From: DATFVA01 sp963771705
GTDB lineage: Bacteria > Bacteroidota > Ignavibacteria > Ignavibacteriales > Ignavibacteriaceae
Direction: 5' to 3'
Length of the DNA: 64,000 nt
Assembly: GCA_963771705.1 (NCBI GenBank)
Contig: CAVYUP010000006.1
Location: 248,001 to 312,000, forward strand
The position numbers were made by a program, and so were the translations under genes. The notes under the pieces were generated by a model, which saw only the letters and a program-made list of their open reading frames with translations, did not search any database and was not told the origin of the DNA. Of the stretch, positions 26,697-35,736 are shown one piece after another; position 1 is the stretch's first letter, and each line of letters starts with the position of its first letter.

Positions 26697-28175
26697 TTAT
26701 AACCCTTCAGATATTTTTCTGAAATGAAAACCATATATAGTAAAGAGTATTGCAAGTGAAAATAGCTGCGGTTTTCTTAAGAGTGTCCAGAAAAATAATT
26801 TCCAGTAGTATATCCTTTCCTCCCCAATCACTCCAAGCCTGATCATTGATCTGAATAAAGCAAGAATATAATTGGGATTAAAATGAAATACTTTTTTCTG
26901 TTTGGGATTATATTCCCTCATAAATTTCATAACTCTTTTGTAATAATATTTAGGCGAGTAAATTTTAAGGAGAAGATCCTGATATCCATCAAGAAGAATT
27001 TTCAAATCCATACGCGGAATAAAATTTATAGAAAAGTCTGTGTTGTTTCCTGTAAAATCTTTCAGCATCCTGCTTTCTTCTTTTAATCTTTTTTCAAGCT
27101 TCGTACCTCTGGGAGCATTTAATAATCCCACCATTGCCGTTACTATACCGCTTTCCTGTATGAAGCTGGCCAGCTTTTCAAAAATTGAAGGGGGATCATT
27201 ATCAAAACCGACTATAAAGCCGCCCTGTACTTCCAGTCCCGCCTGTTGTATCTTTTTAATGCTTGAGATGAGATCACGGTTGCTGTTCTGGGTTTTGTTG
27301 CATTCAGCCAGGCTCTCTTCGTTAGGGGTCTCTATTCCAATAAAGACAGCTTCAAATCCAGCTTTAACCATCAATTCCATAAGCTGATGATCGTCAGCAA
27401 GATTAATTGAGGCTTCCGTATTCAGGTAGAAAGGATTTCTGTTTTTTTCCATCCATTCAGCTATTGCAGGCAGTATCTCCTTCTTCAGTTTCACTTTGTT
27501 GCCGATGAAATTATCGTCCACAAAGAAAACCGGCCCGCGCCATCCGGTGCTGTATAATGCATCTAGTTCAGCCAGAACCTGTTCTCTTGTTTTTGTACGC
27601 GGTCTTCTCCCATAAAGAACTGTTATATCACAGAAATCGCAGTCATAAGGACATCCGCGTGAATACTGAAGATTCATTGAAGTATAACGATTTTTATCAA
27701 GAATATTCCATAGGGGTAATGGAGTGGAGGAAACATCCGCCCAGTCCTCGGTCGTATATTTATGTTTCGGTGCCCCCCTGTTGAGATCAGTCAGAAATTG
27801 CGGCAGGGTTATTTCTGCCTCATTAAGAATAAGATAATCTACACCTTCATAGTATTCGGAGCTGCTTGTAAATAAAGGTCCTCCGGCTGCAATTTTCACA
27901 TTTAATTTTTTGCATCTTTCTATAACCTGGTCTGCTGAATCACTCTGAACGGACATAGCACTAATGAAAACAAGGTCTGCCTGAATTATATCTTCATCTT
28001 TCAGCTCAGATGCATTCATATCAATTAATTTTTTATTCCAATCTTTTGGAAGCATCGAAGCAACGGTAAGCAGCCCTAAAGGAGGAAAACTGGCTTTTTT
28101 CGAAACGAACTTCAGAGCGTGTTTAAAACTCCAGAAAGTATCTGGATACATAGGATAAACTAAAAGTATATTCAT
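26697..28175 (-). CDS. B12-binding domain radical SAM protein (DUF4070 type)
   Basis: 492 residues. An N-terminal B12-binding-like Rossmann domain (about 1-150: LLVYPMYPDTFWSFKHALKF, later IAAGGPLFTSS) lacks the DxHxxG His motif. The radical SAM core has RGCPYDCDFCDITVLYGRR, the CxxxCxxC [4Fe-4S] motif, followed by FFVDDNFIGN and GIETPNEESLAECNKTQN. The C-terminal DUF4070 region (about 370-480) places it near the HpnP/hopanoid methylase and related families. Likely a methyltransferase or C-C bond enzyme on an apolar or polyketide-like substrate; substrate not visible. A copy of the 40-bp element lies 160 bases upstream. Confidence 0.85.
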   Translation of the reverse strand: MNILLVYPMYPDTFWSFKHALKFVSKKASFPPLGLLTVASMLPKDWNKKLIDMNASELKDEDIIQADLVFISAMSVQSDSADQVIERCKKLNVKIAAGGPLFTSSSEYYEGVDYLILNEAEITLPQFLTDLNRGAPKHKYTTEDWADVSSTPLPLWNILDKNRYTSMNLQYSRGCPYDCDFCDITVLYGRRPRTKTREQVLAELDALYSTGWRGPVFFVDDNFIGNKVKLKKEILPAIAEWMEKNRNPFYLNTEASINLADDHQLMELMVKAGFEAVFIGIETPNEESLAECNKTQNSNRDLISSIKKIQQAGLEVQGGFIVGFDNDPPSIFEKLASFIQESGIVTAMVGLLNAPRGTKLEKRLKEESRMLKDFTGNNTDFSINFIPRMDLKILLDGYQDLLLKIYSPKYYYKRVMKFMREYNPKQKKVFHFNPNYILALFRSMIRLGVIGEERIYYWKLFFWTLLRKPQLFSLAILFTIYGFHFRKISEGL

Positions 28176-28334
28176 CTTGTTATTTAACTATAATTAATAA
28201 TGTTTTAATTAACGGCTCTCTCCTTTATGTTATCCACTAAAAGATGCTGATTATAACCTAAAAGGATATTAGCACATAATACTTTATCCGTTCCCTTTAA
28301 CATAATAAAAAGATAATAAAACTAATTTCCACAA

Positions 28335-28374
28335 TAAATGAACCGAATGGATGAAAAAGGGATTAATCCCCGGG
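28335..28374 (-). repeat. Dispersed 40-bp intergenic element, copy 5
   Basis: Minus strand: GGGGATTAATCCCTTTTTCA then TCCATTCGGTTCATTTATT. The dyad here is GGGATTAATCCC. Between response regulator stop (40 bases) and the radical SAM gene. Confidence 0.7.
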
Positions 28375-28414
28375 TAGATAGATATATAATATTTAACCGC
28401 AGAAGCTCATAATT

Positions 28415-29143
28415 CTAATTATTTATTGTTGAAATACTTTTGGCAATCGCCCTGAGTGCTTCTGCCGAATAAGAGTAATTCGCAATTTCCAGGCGGGTAT
28501 GCAGTGCGAGCTTTTCCATGATGTTGTGAATATGACTTTTAATTGTATAAGTTGAAACATGAAGCTTTTGAGCAATCTCTTTATTACTCAGACCGCTGCC
28601 AAGATGTAATATTACTTCACGCTCCCTTTTAGTCATCTTCACTGCCTCCTTAAGTTTTGACTTCCCTTCTCTAATTGCATAATCAACAATCTGGGAAAAA
28701 AGTGATTCAACTAAAACCGGCGGAAGGACAGTCGAACCTTTGGCAACAGATCGAATTGTAACCAGAAAATCTTTTAGGGATGAATCCTTAAGAATAAAAC
28801 CGCTTGCACCAGCTTTTACATATTGTAGAATGTCTGATTGAATAGGAGCCAGGTCCATTATAATGATTTTTGCATCAGGGAAATCCTTTTTTACCAGTTC
28901 CACAACATGTAAACTGTTCTGGCTTCGCAAACCCAGATCCAGCAGAACAATGTTCGGTTTAAGCTGTTTTATTTTAAATAGCGTATTCTTACCATCCCCG
29001 GACGCGGCGATTATAATAATATCGTTCTGAGTTTTCACAATAGAAGTTATACCATCTCTAAGCAGACGGTTGTCTTCTATCAGCAGTAATCTGATCTTTT
29101 TCATAACATTTTCTGTTTCTAAAATATCTTTCTGAGGAAGCAT
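28415..29143 (-). CDS. LuxR/NarL-family response regulator A
   Basis: 242 residues (an internal ATG 13 codons in, before KKIRLLLIEDN, is a good alternative start). Receiver: acidic pair in LIEDN, phosphoacceptor D69 in IVLLDLGL, K119 in FILKD. The switch Ser/Thr is replaced by Asp97 (IIIMDLAP). A NarL-type HTH closes the protein (MTKREREVILHLGSGLSNKE, IAQKLHVSTYTIKSHIHNIM). It should bind DNA as a dimer. About half of its residues match regulator B at 29819-30514. No histidine kinase gene is in this window. The repeated intergenic elements flank both regulators, a possible target. Confidence 0.92.
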   Translation of the reverse strand: MLPQKDILETENVMKKIRLLLIEDNRLLRDGITSIVKTQNDIIIIAASGDGKNTLFKIKQLKPNIVLLDLGLRSQNSLHVVELVKKDFPDAKIIIMDLAPIQSDILQYVKAGASGFILKDSSLKDFLVTIRSVAKGSTVLPPVLVESLFSQIVDYAIREGKSKLKEAVKMTKREREVILHLGSGLSNKEIAQKLHVSTYTIKSHIHNIMEKLALHTRLEIANYSYSAEALRAIAKSISTINN

Positions 29144-29254
29144 TATCTCTTAATAGCTATACTAATGGGACTTTTCGACTAAAACGATTCCACGCTCAAG
29201 CTTTGTCAAATACTAAAACAAATCTCTAAATTCTCACAGCAACTATGCTTTGCT

Positions 29255-29620
29255 TCATTTCCTTAGAACGGGTTTCATTGGAGTCATTTTCTTGTTCTTT
29301 ACACTATCATTCATCATTCCGCGTGATTTCGGTTCAAATGAGTCTCTATCGGCTTTTTCATTTCCTTTGGAGATAATCATTTGGCTGAGTTCTGAATTAC
29401 TTAATACTGAATTCGCAAGTTTCATCATTTCTTCTTTATTTAAGCTCGCTTTTTCTATCATCATATCCATCATTGTAATGCGCATCTCAGAATCGGATGA
29501 AATTTTGTTCATCCAGGCATTAGTTTCATCATCCATTTTCATTTTACTGCTTTCATTTTTATCCTGCGCATATAACGTAAACGATAATAATAGTACAAAC
29601 ATCAGAATTATATTTTTCAT
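29255..29620 (-). CDS. Methionine-rich small secreted protein
   Basis: 121 residues: signal peptide (MKNIILMFVLLLSFTLYAQ), then a short helical protein with about 15 Met in 102 mature residues, in runs such as MRITMMDMMIEKA, KEEMMKLAN and RGMMNDS, and many Lys/Glu/Ser. Met clusters of this kind bind Cu(I) or act as oxidation buffers in other periplasmic proteins; the helical, Spy-like layout also fits a periplasmic chaperone. Neither is proven. Lies between the two response regulator genes on the same strand, with two copies of the 40-bp element upstream. Confidence 0.75.
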   Translation of the reverse strand: MKNIILMFVLLLSFTLYAQDKNESSKMKMDDETNAWMNKISSDSEMRITMMDMMIEKASLNKEEMMKLANSVLSNSELSQMIISKGNEKADRDSFEPKSRGMMNDSVKNKKMTPMKPVLRK

Positions 29621-29671
29621 TTGGATTCCTTTTTATGTGTTATGAAATACTATGATAATTACCGGGGTATA

Positions 29672-29708
29672 TCAATAGAGCGAAAGGATGAAAAACGAAT
29701 TAGTGCAT
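29672..29708 (-). repeat. Dispersed 40-bp intergenic element, copy 6
   Basis: Minus strand: ACTAATTCGTTTTTCATCCT then TTCGCTCTATTGATA. The dyad is lost but the TTTTTCATCCTTT core is kept. 52 bases before the Met-rich gene. Confidence 0.6.
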
Positions 29709-29770
29709 TTATTGAACAAATACTTAATTGCACCCTTCCTGTAATATATATACGAAGGAATGCTCTGGAA

Positions 29771-29810
29771 TTAAATAGAGCTTTAGGACGAAATAAGGAT
29801 TAATTCTTCT
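29771..29810 (-). repeat. Dispersed 40-bp intergenic element, copy 7 (degenerate)
   Basis: Minus strand: GAAGAATTAATCCTTATTTC then GTCCTAAAGCTCTATTTAA. Starts nine bases after the stop of response regulator B and forms a pair with copy 6 about 100 bases away. Confidence 0.5.
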
Positions 29811-29818
29811 GGAAGTAA

Positions 29819-30514
29819 TTAATCATCCATTAACGAAGTTCCCTGAGCGGCTGAATCTCTTTTTCTTGCATCATGTACATATTTCGCGATCTGCACCCTG
29901 GTGCTCAATGCAAGTTTTTCAAGGATATTGTGCACATGACTTTTTACGGTGTAGGTTGAAAGATGAAGTTCCTGAGCTATTTCTTTGTTAGTGCAGCCAT
30001 TGGAGATTAACCCTATTACCTGGCTTTCTCGTTTGGTCATTGTAACTGAATCCATTATAGCGGTATGATTTGACTCTTTTAAAGCGTGTTCCACAATTTG
30101 TGAAAAAAGGGATCCTGTTAAATTAGGAGGGAGCACATTGAGGCCTTTATAGACAGATCTGATAGTTTTTAGAAAGTCGCTTACCGTGGCATCTTTCAAA
30201 ATGAATCCGGAAACTCCTTCCTGAACAAATTCAAGAACGTCCTCCTGGGCAGGTACCAGATCCATCACTACTATTTTTGTATCCTCAAACTTTTTTCTAA
30301 TCATTTTCACCAGATTCAAACTATTGCGGTTCCGCAGCCCTAAGTCAAGAAGTACTATATCTGGTTTATGCTTCTGAAGCAAATTCAAAATATTCTCACC
30401 ATTGCCTGCGGTCTCTACACATTGCATATCCTTTTGTTTTGTAATCATAATTCGAAGGCCTTCCCTGAGAAGGCGATTATCTTCAATAAGTAAAAGTTTC
30501 AATTTATTCATCAT
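29819..30514 (-). CDS. LuxR/NarL-family response regulator B
   Basis: 231 residues. Receiver with LLIEDN, phosphoacceptor D57 (IVLLDLGL) and K107 (FILKD); the switch Ser/Thr is Asp85 (VVMDLVP), the same change as in regulator A. NarL-type HTH at the end (MTKRESQVIGLISNGCTNKE, IAQELHLSTYTVKSHVHNIL). The tail is longer and acidic (KRDSAAQGTSLMDD). A recent paralogue of regulator A: the shared LPPNLTGSLFSQIVEHA segment before the HTH is nearly the same in both. It likely answers the same kind of envelope signal. Confidence 0.92.
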   Translation of the reverse strand: MMNKLKLLLIEDNRLLREGLRIMITKQKDMQCVETAGNGENILNLLQKHKPDIVLLDLGLRNRNSLNLVKMIRKKFEDTKIVVMDLVPAQEDVLEFVQEGVSGFILKDATVSDFLKTIRSVYKGLNVLPPNLTGSLFSQIVEHALKESNHTAIMDSVTMTKRESQVIGLISNGCTNKEIAQELHLSTYTVKSHVHNILEKLALSTRVQIAKYVHDARKRDSAAQGTSLMDD

Positions 30515-30615
30515 CTTGAATATTTTATAAAGGTTTCAAAGCTGAATAATTAATAATGGTTAAAAAAAAGCAGATCAAAATAATTATTTCTATTATTAAA
30601 GAACAGGGTTGGCGC

Positions 30616-32799
30616 CTACTGTAAATCAGGGGTAACGCCCATCTCTTTCAGAAGAAAGTCCGCACCGCCTATCTTCTCCGTAACCCAAAGTATATAGCGG
30701 ATGTCAACGCCGATGGATCGGCTGTAGTCGGTACTCCAGGCATAATCGTTTACTGTTGCCTCAAAGACCCTGTCAAAGTTTACCCCCACAAGTTTTCCGG
30801 CGGCATCCAGAATGGGACTCCCGCTGTTCCCCCCGCTTGTATCTGTATTATATAAAAGAGCAACAGGGACGTCATTGTAATTCTTGTCAACAAACTGCCC
30901 AAAGTCTTTCTTCTCATATAATTCTTTAATTTTTTCCGGCAGCTTATACTCACCTGTCTCCTTCCCTTTTTCAATTACTCCCTGAAGAGTGGTAATCGGT
31001 TTATAATATACCGCATCTGAAGGAGAGTATCCTTTAATATGTCCGTAGGTTAGTCTCAGGGTACTGTTGGCATCAGGCACAAATGATTTGTCAAGCCATT
31101 GTTTCTTCGCATCCAGAAGTTGTGCGAGCAGAAGATTAAGCTTTCCTTCCCTTTCTTCATTCCGTTTGTCATAACCTTCCTGTATGTCTTCCATCTGTTT
31201 CACGAAATTGATGTAGGGATCGCTTATATCGACAGGCTTTACAGAATCATTCCTCAGAACAGAGATGAATTTTCCGGGATTGTTTATAAAAGTGCTGTCG
31301 TATATGTAATCCACAAAGCTGTTGATCCTGTTGGCAGGACTCATACTCCTTGCAAATACCGCCAGCGGCTGCAATGCAGAGATCTCGTTATGCTGAATTC
31401 CCTCATTCAAGATCTGCTTCATTATTTTTTTATCAATCTCAGGATGGTAAGAAGCATATATTGAATTGACCCTGCTCTCAAGTTTCAAATAGTTTTTATC
31501 TTTATATGCATTTTTTCTTTCCAATTCCGGAAGCTGCTGGGCTTCTTTGTATTTTATAAAAATGTCGGCCAGCTTATACATTTCAACCTGTCTTTTCAGC
31601 TGCGATAGAAAAAGAGGGAGTATACCATCGTTATAAATATCTTTATATACATAATCGATCCGGCTTAATACCTTCCCGTATTTTTCTTTCAGTTCGGGTC
31701 TGGATTCAATGAATTCCTGCAGATTTTTTTCTTCCTGCTGCTTTTTGTCGAGTAAGTTAAGACGTTTGATACCTATCATCTTTCCGCGGTAGTTCTTTTC
31801 GGTGTTTGAAAGTCCCTTTACTTTTGACGCAAACTGAAGCTCAAATTCCGGGTCGTTTTTTCCCTTCTCAAGGTACAGATTTATCAGCCAGGAGTATAGC
31901 TGCTGTATGTAAGGAAGCTGATATTCGTACTGGTATTTCAGGAAATCGGAAGGTTGATGCGTATATGTTCTTCCAGGATAACCTAGTAGAAAAACAAAAT
32001 CTCCTTCTTCTACCCCGGTGGGATTAACTTGTATATATTTTTTGGGATGATATGGTATATTATGTTTTGAGAATTCTGCAGCACTGCCGTCAGGTGCTGT
32101 ATAGGCACGCATAAATGAAAAATCCCCGTTGTGTCTAGGCCATACCCAGTTGTCGGATTCACCGCCGAATTCTCCGATTGTCCGTGGAGGAACATAAACC
32201 AGCCTGACATCTTTAATTACTTTGTACCTGAAAAGTATGTAAGTCTCCCCGATGAACATTTCAGAAACATGCGCTTCAATTGAAGGATCCTTTTTCTCTT
32301 CCCTTTTTACAATCTCGTCGATCTTATTCTCTATCGCTTTCTTACGTTCAGAAACATCAGCTGCCGCGTTGGCCGCACTTAATACTTCATTACTTACATC
32401 TTCATACGACTGGGTTATCTTACAGGTTACTCCTTCGGCAGGAATCTCCTCTTCCCTGTTCTCAGCCAGGAAGCCGTTTTCAAGGTAGTTATGCTCGAGT
32501 GTGCTGGCCTTCTGTACAGCTCCGAATGCGCAGTGATGGTTCGTGATTATAAGTCCTTCAGGTGATACAAATGAGCCTGTACATCCTCCTAGGTGTACAA
32601 GGGCATCTACAAGACTGGCACCGCTAGGGTTGTAAATTTCTTCAACGGGTATCTTTAATCCTGCATCTTTTAAATCGAGATTTCTGATTTCCGTAAGAGG
32701 ATACATCCCTTCATGCGGCCGAAAAGAGGTAAACGCAATAAATAAAAATGAAATGAGAATCAGTGCTTTGCCTGCGAGCCCGTTTGTAACCTTCTTCAT
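30616..32799 (-). CDS. S46 family dipeptidyl peptidase, DPP11-like
   Basis: 727 residues with signal peptide. Chymotrypsin-fold exopeptidase that removes dipeptides from the N-terminus of periplasmic peptides. Catalytic residues read as H89 (TNHHCAFG), Asp in the DNWVWPRHNGDF region and S659 (GGNSGSP). R677 lies in VGVNFDR, 18 residues after the Ser, the spacing of Arg673 to Ser655 in Porphyromonas DPP11; Gly there marks DPP7. This predicts preference for Asp/Glu at P1. The protein stands alone, about 100 bases from regulator B. Its role is peptide feeding. Confidence 0.93.
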   Translation of the reverse strand: MKKVTNGLAGKALILISFLFIAFTSFRPHEGMYPLTEIRNLDLKDAGLKIPVEEIYNPSGASLVDALVHLGGCTGSFVSPEGLIITNHHCAFGAVQKASTLEHNYLENGFLAENREEEIPAEGVTCKITQSYEDVSNEVLSAANAAADVSERKKAIENKIDEIVKREEKKDPSIEAHVSEMFIGETYILFRYKVIKDVRLVYVPPRTIGEFGGESDNWVWPRHNGDFSFMRAYTAPDGSAAEFSKHNIPYHPKKYIQVNPTGVEEGDFVFLLGYPGRTYTHQPSDFLKYQYEYQLPYIQQLYSWLINLYLEKGKNDPEFELQFASKVKGLSNTEKNYRGKMIGIKRLNLLDKKQQEEKNLQEFIESRPELKEKYGKVLSRIDYVYKDIYNDGILPLFLSQLKRQVEMYKLADIFIKYKEAQQLPELERKNAYKDKNYLKLESRVNSIYASYHPEIDKKIMKQILNEGIQHNEISALQPLAVFARSMSPANRINSFVDYIYDSTFINNPGKFISVLRNDSVKPVDISDPYINFVKQMEDIQEGYDKRNEEREGKLNLLLAQLLDAKKQWLDKSFVPDANSTLRLTYGHIKGYSPSDAVYYKPITTLQGVIEKGKETGEYKLPEKIKELYEKKDFGQFVDKNYNDVPVALLYNTDTSGGNSGSPILDAAGKLVGVNFDRVFEATVNDYAWSTDYSRSIGVDIRYILWVTEKIGGADFLLKEMGVTPDLQ

Positions 32800-32832
32800 A
32801 GATCTTCCCTGTTAGTTTTACTATTGCAAAGT

Positions 32833-32861
32833 TAAAAAAAATGCCCGACAAAGCGGGCATT
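32833..32861 (-). terminator. Rho-independent terminator of the ccm operon
   Basis: Minus strand: ATGCCCG, loop CTTTGT, CGGGCAT, then eight T. It follows the ccmF stop by 23 bases and marks the end of the long operon. Confidence 0.92.
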
Positions 32862-32883
32862 AAAAACTGTTAAACTTGAAAGA

Positions 32884-35289
32884 TTAACTGCTCTTTACAA
32901 GGGATTCCCTTAACCTTCTTGAAACGGCTATAAAGAAACCTGCTACCATTATAAGTATCCCGGTCCATACAAGGCTGATGTAAGGCTTTATACTTGCGGC
33001 TACAGTTAAAACTTCTTTCGGCTGCTTATTCGCGGTGGTTTCGCCTTCCAGCTTTCCTACTATAAAGTCGGCCGTTTGTGTAGTGGGATCAATTTTCTTC
33101 AACTGAATTTTTATGTTTGCTTCAGAGATCTGAACGGGCACATAGATGAAATCACGACCGGTTTTCTTCAATTTGGGCTCTACATTATAGGTTTTACCGT
33201 CTTTAACTACCTTAAGGTTTGCACCCATCTCAAAATCTCCGCCGCTCATCATAACGCTCATATCCGGTTTTACGAAATCAGTATACTCTATCTGTGCTCC
33301 TTCAACATTAGTCTTTTGTCCCACATTAAGCTTAACATCGAGTCCTTCCGCAGCCTGGTTCTGCGACTGATCATCATAGCCCAGCGGGGATACGTAGAAG
33401 TCCTTCGTCAGCAGATTCAGTATTGCGGGTTCTCTCATAAGTCCGTTATTGAAATCGCTGATATACATAACAGGTGAAACTGTGTATTTTTTGTCACCTT
33501 TTTCAACTTGAATATTAAAAGCGTATTTCGAATTGTTCTCTATTGGATTGTAACCTGTAAACGTCAGCTTATATCCGAATGCTTCTTTAGGCTGATTCTT
33601 TATAAGATCGATGTCAGTTTCACTGCCGTAAGCTGCCGAACCTATTACTCCAAGAATAAAAAGTGCTATACCGATATGTGCAACATACGCACCGAGCATC
33701 TTCATATTCCCACGGATAACCTTTATTGCTATCTCTACATTTACTGCCACTGTAAAGGCAGCGGAGAATGCGAGCAGGATCATCATAATTTCATGCATCC
33801 CGCCGAATACTATAAGGAACGCTGTAAACAGTATTGCGACCGCGATTGAAGGAATCGATTTTCTTACAAGTTCCTGTCCCTTCGTCTGTTTCCATTTCAG
33901 CAGCAGGCTCAGTCCATTCAGCAGTCCTATTATTATAGCAATGGGAAGGTTCATCTCGTTGTAGAAAAATGTATCTACAGATACACCGAACAGAGGTGCT
34001 GAAGTACCAACCAGTACAACAACAGCAGAGGCAACAAGAACAATAGAGGCTGTAAATAATGCAAGATCCCGTGATAAAAGGTCTTCGTCAGCTGCCGTTG
34101 CTTCGGTTAAATATTTCCAGCGGTAGATAAGCATGCCGAAACCAAGCATAATAAAGGTACCTATAAAAATCACGAGGAAGAGGTAAACAAGCATCCCTGG
34201 ATCTACGAATGAATGCACAGACGCATCACCAAGAACTCCGCTCCTTGTTAAAAAAGTGCTGTATAGTACAAGAACATACGTCATTATACATAAAATAAGG
34301 TTGGTCTTTGCGTACTTGCCTATACCCCCTTTCGCCTGGCTTTTTCTTTGAACAAGCAGTGTATGAACAGAAGCCACACCTACGAGCCAGGGGATCAAAC
34401 TTGAATTTTCAACAGGATCCCAGGCCCAGTATCCGCCCCATCCAAGCATTTCGTATGCCCAGTATCCTCCGAGCATAATTCCAAGTCCGAGTATCCCGGC
34501 ACCTGCAAGCACCCATGGGAACGACTGGCGTACCCAGTCTTTGTAATCGTTCTTCATCAATGCTGCTACTGCGAAAGAGAAAGGTACGGTAGACATTGAA
34601 AAACCAGTGAATAGGATCGGGGGATGTATCTGCATCCAGAAATTCAGCAGCTGGGGATTAAGTCCTTTTCCATCAGCGATAAACTGGTTTACCGAAATTC
34701 CTGCAGTTGAAAGCTTAGCGTAAAGATCGCTGCTCATTTTAACGAATGTCTGTCCGCTTGAGCCATCACTAAAAATAAATGACTGAAGCCAGGGAAGATT
34801 TAGGAATCCCGCGCTGATGCTCTTAACTGGTATGAACACAGGCTCTGTCCATATATAAGCGAATGGATTCTTGAACATCGGCGAAACCATTATCAGGAGG
34901 AATGTTGTTGCAAGGGTAAATACCGTCATCACCCTCAGTTCCAGGTCGCCCCTTTTGGAGGTATATGACTGAAGGAAAATTCCCACAATGGATGTAAGCA
35001 GCAGCCACAGCATAAAGCTGCCTTCCTGCCCTCCCCAGAATGAAGCTATAAGAAACCCTGTTTTCAAACTATTCTGGCTGTAACTGTATACATAATGATA
35101 CTGGTACTGGTGTGTCAGAATAAGATACCATAGTATCGTTGATGCAACAATAACAAGTACGGCCATAGCATGGTATGCAATCCTCCCGTAGTTTACGGCA
35201 TTTTTATAGCCGCGGTACGAAAGAAAATACATCACCATTGCGATCAGACTAAATGCTAACGCGACTGATAGTACGATACTGCCTGCCAT
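32884..35289 (-). CDS. ccmF: Cytochrome c heme lyase CcmF/NrfE family
   Basis: 801 residues, about 14 membrane helices. The heme-handling WWD motif is clear: GGYWAWDPVENSSLIPWLVG (around 280-300), with HxxxH-type conserved His in the flanking helices (FWMQIHPPILFTGFSMST). A long periplasmic C-terminal domain (about 530-770, beta-rich, LKVVKDGKTYNVEPK) makes it longer than the usual 650 residues, as often in Bacteroidetes-type CcmF. With CcmE-bound heme it attaches heme to CxxCH apocytochromes. Last gene of the ccm run, 57 bases after ccmE, with a terminator directly behind. Confidence 0.94.
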   Translation of the reverse strand: MAGSIVLSVALAFSLIAMVMYFLSYRGYKNAVNYGRIAYHAMAVLVIVASTILWYLILTHQYQYHYVYSYSQNSLKTGFLIASFWGGQEGSFMLWLLLTSIVGIFLQSYTSKRGDLELRVMTVFTLATTFLLIMVSPMFKNPFAYIWTEPVFIPVKSISAGFLNLPWLQSFIFSDGSSGQTFVKMSSDLYAKLSTAGISVNQFIADGKGLNPQLLNFWMQIHPPILFTGFSMSTVPFSFAVAALMKNDYKDWVRQSFPWVLAGAGILGLGIMLGGYWAYEMLGWGGYWAWDPVENSSLIPWLVGVASVHTLLVQRKSQAKGGIGKYAKTNLILCIMTYVLVLYSTFLTRSGVLGDASVHSFVDPGMLVYLFLVIFIGTFIMLGFGMLIYRWKYLTEATAADEDLLSRDLALFTASIVLVASAVVVLVGTSAPLFGVSVDTFFYNEMNLPIAIIIGLLNGLSLLLKWKQTKGQELVRKSIPSIAVAILFTAFLIVFGGMHEIMMILLAFSAAFTVAVNVEIAIKVIRGNMKMLGAYVAHIGIALFILGVIGSAAYGSETDIDLIKNQPKEAFGYKLTFTGYNPIENNSKYAFNIQVEKGDKKYTVSPVMYISDFNNGLMREPAILNLLTKDFYVSPLGYDDQSQNQAAEGLDVKLNVGQKTNVEGAQIEYTDFVKPDMSVMMSGGDFEMGANLKVVKDGKTYNVEPKLKKTGRDFIYVPVQISEANIKIQLKKIDPTTQTADFIVGKLEGETTANKQPKEVLTVAASIKPYISLVWTGILIMVAGFFIAVSRRLRESLVKSS

Positions 35290-35346
35290 ATCTTCCTCAG
35301 TGTTATGCTAAATTAAATTATATGTTAATGTACTGAACTAATGGAT

Positions 35347-35736
35347 CTATAAACTGGAGGTCTTAGCCTTCTCATTCTCATATTTGCTCGGGCATTTAGT
35401 TAATATATCCCTTGCATGGAAATATCCATCTTTATACTGTCCTGTTACAACTACGCTTTTGGCTGTTTCGAAGTTATTGGGAATTGTTCCGTCGTACACA
35501 ACCTTCATCTGGTTGCCGTTCTCGTCTGCCATATAGAAGCTGAAAGTTTTGTTGGCTTTATCTATCTGGTAATTTTTATCTTTTACCCAGCTTCCTGTAG
35601 CTTTAACGGTTTTATCGGTATTTATAACATTTGAAAAGTTACTTTCATACTTAATGTTGCTCTGGGTAAACAGGTAGCCCATTAAGCCAAGGAAGAGAAC
35701 AATGATAGCACCACCGAATATATACTTATTTTTCAT
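35347..35736 (-). CDS. ccmE: Heme chaperone CcmE, CxxxY type
   Basis: 129 residues: one membrane anchor (IFGGAIIVLFLGLMGYLFT) and an OB-fold periplasmic domain. The usual heme-binding HxxxY is here C115-P-S-K-Y119 in ILTKCPSKYE, so the heme ligand is Cys as in the archaeal and Desulfovibrio (system I*) CcmE proteins. It carries heme from CcmABC to CcmF. The start overlaps the ccmD 3' end by 11 bases in another frame. No ccmG or ccmH follows in this window; system I* organisms commonly lack CcmH. Confidence 0.92.
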   Translation of the reverse strand: MKNKYIFGGAIIVLFLGLMGYLFTQSNIKYESNFSNVINTDKTVKATGSWVKDKNYQIDKANKTFSFYMADENGNQMKVVYDGTIPNNFETAKSVVVTGQYKDGYFHARDILTKCPSKYENEKAKTSSL

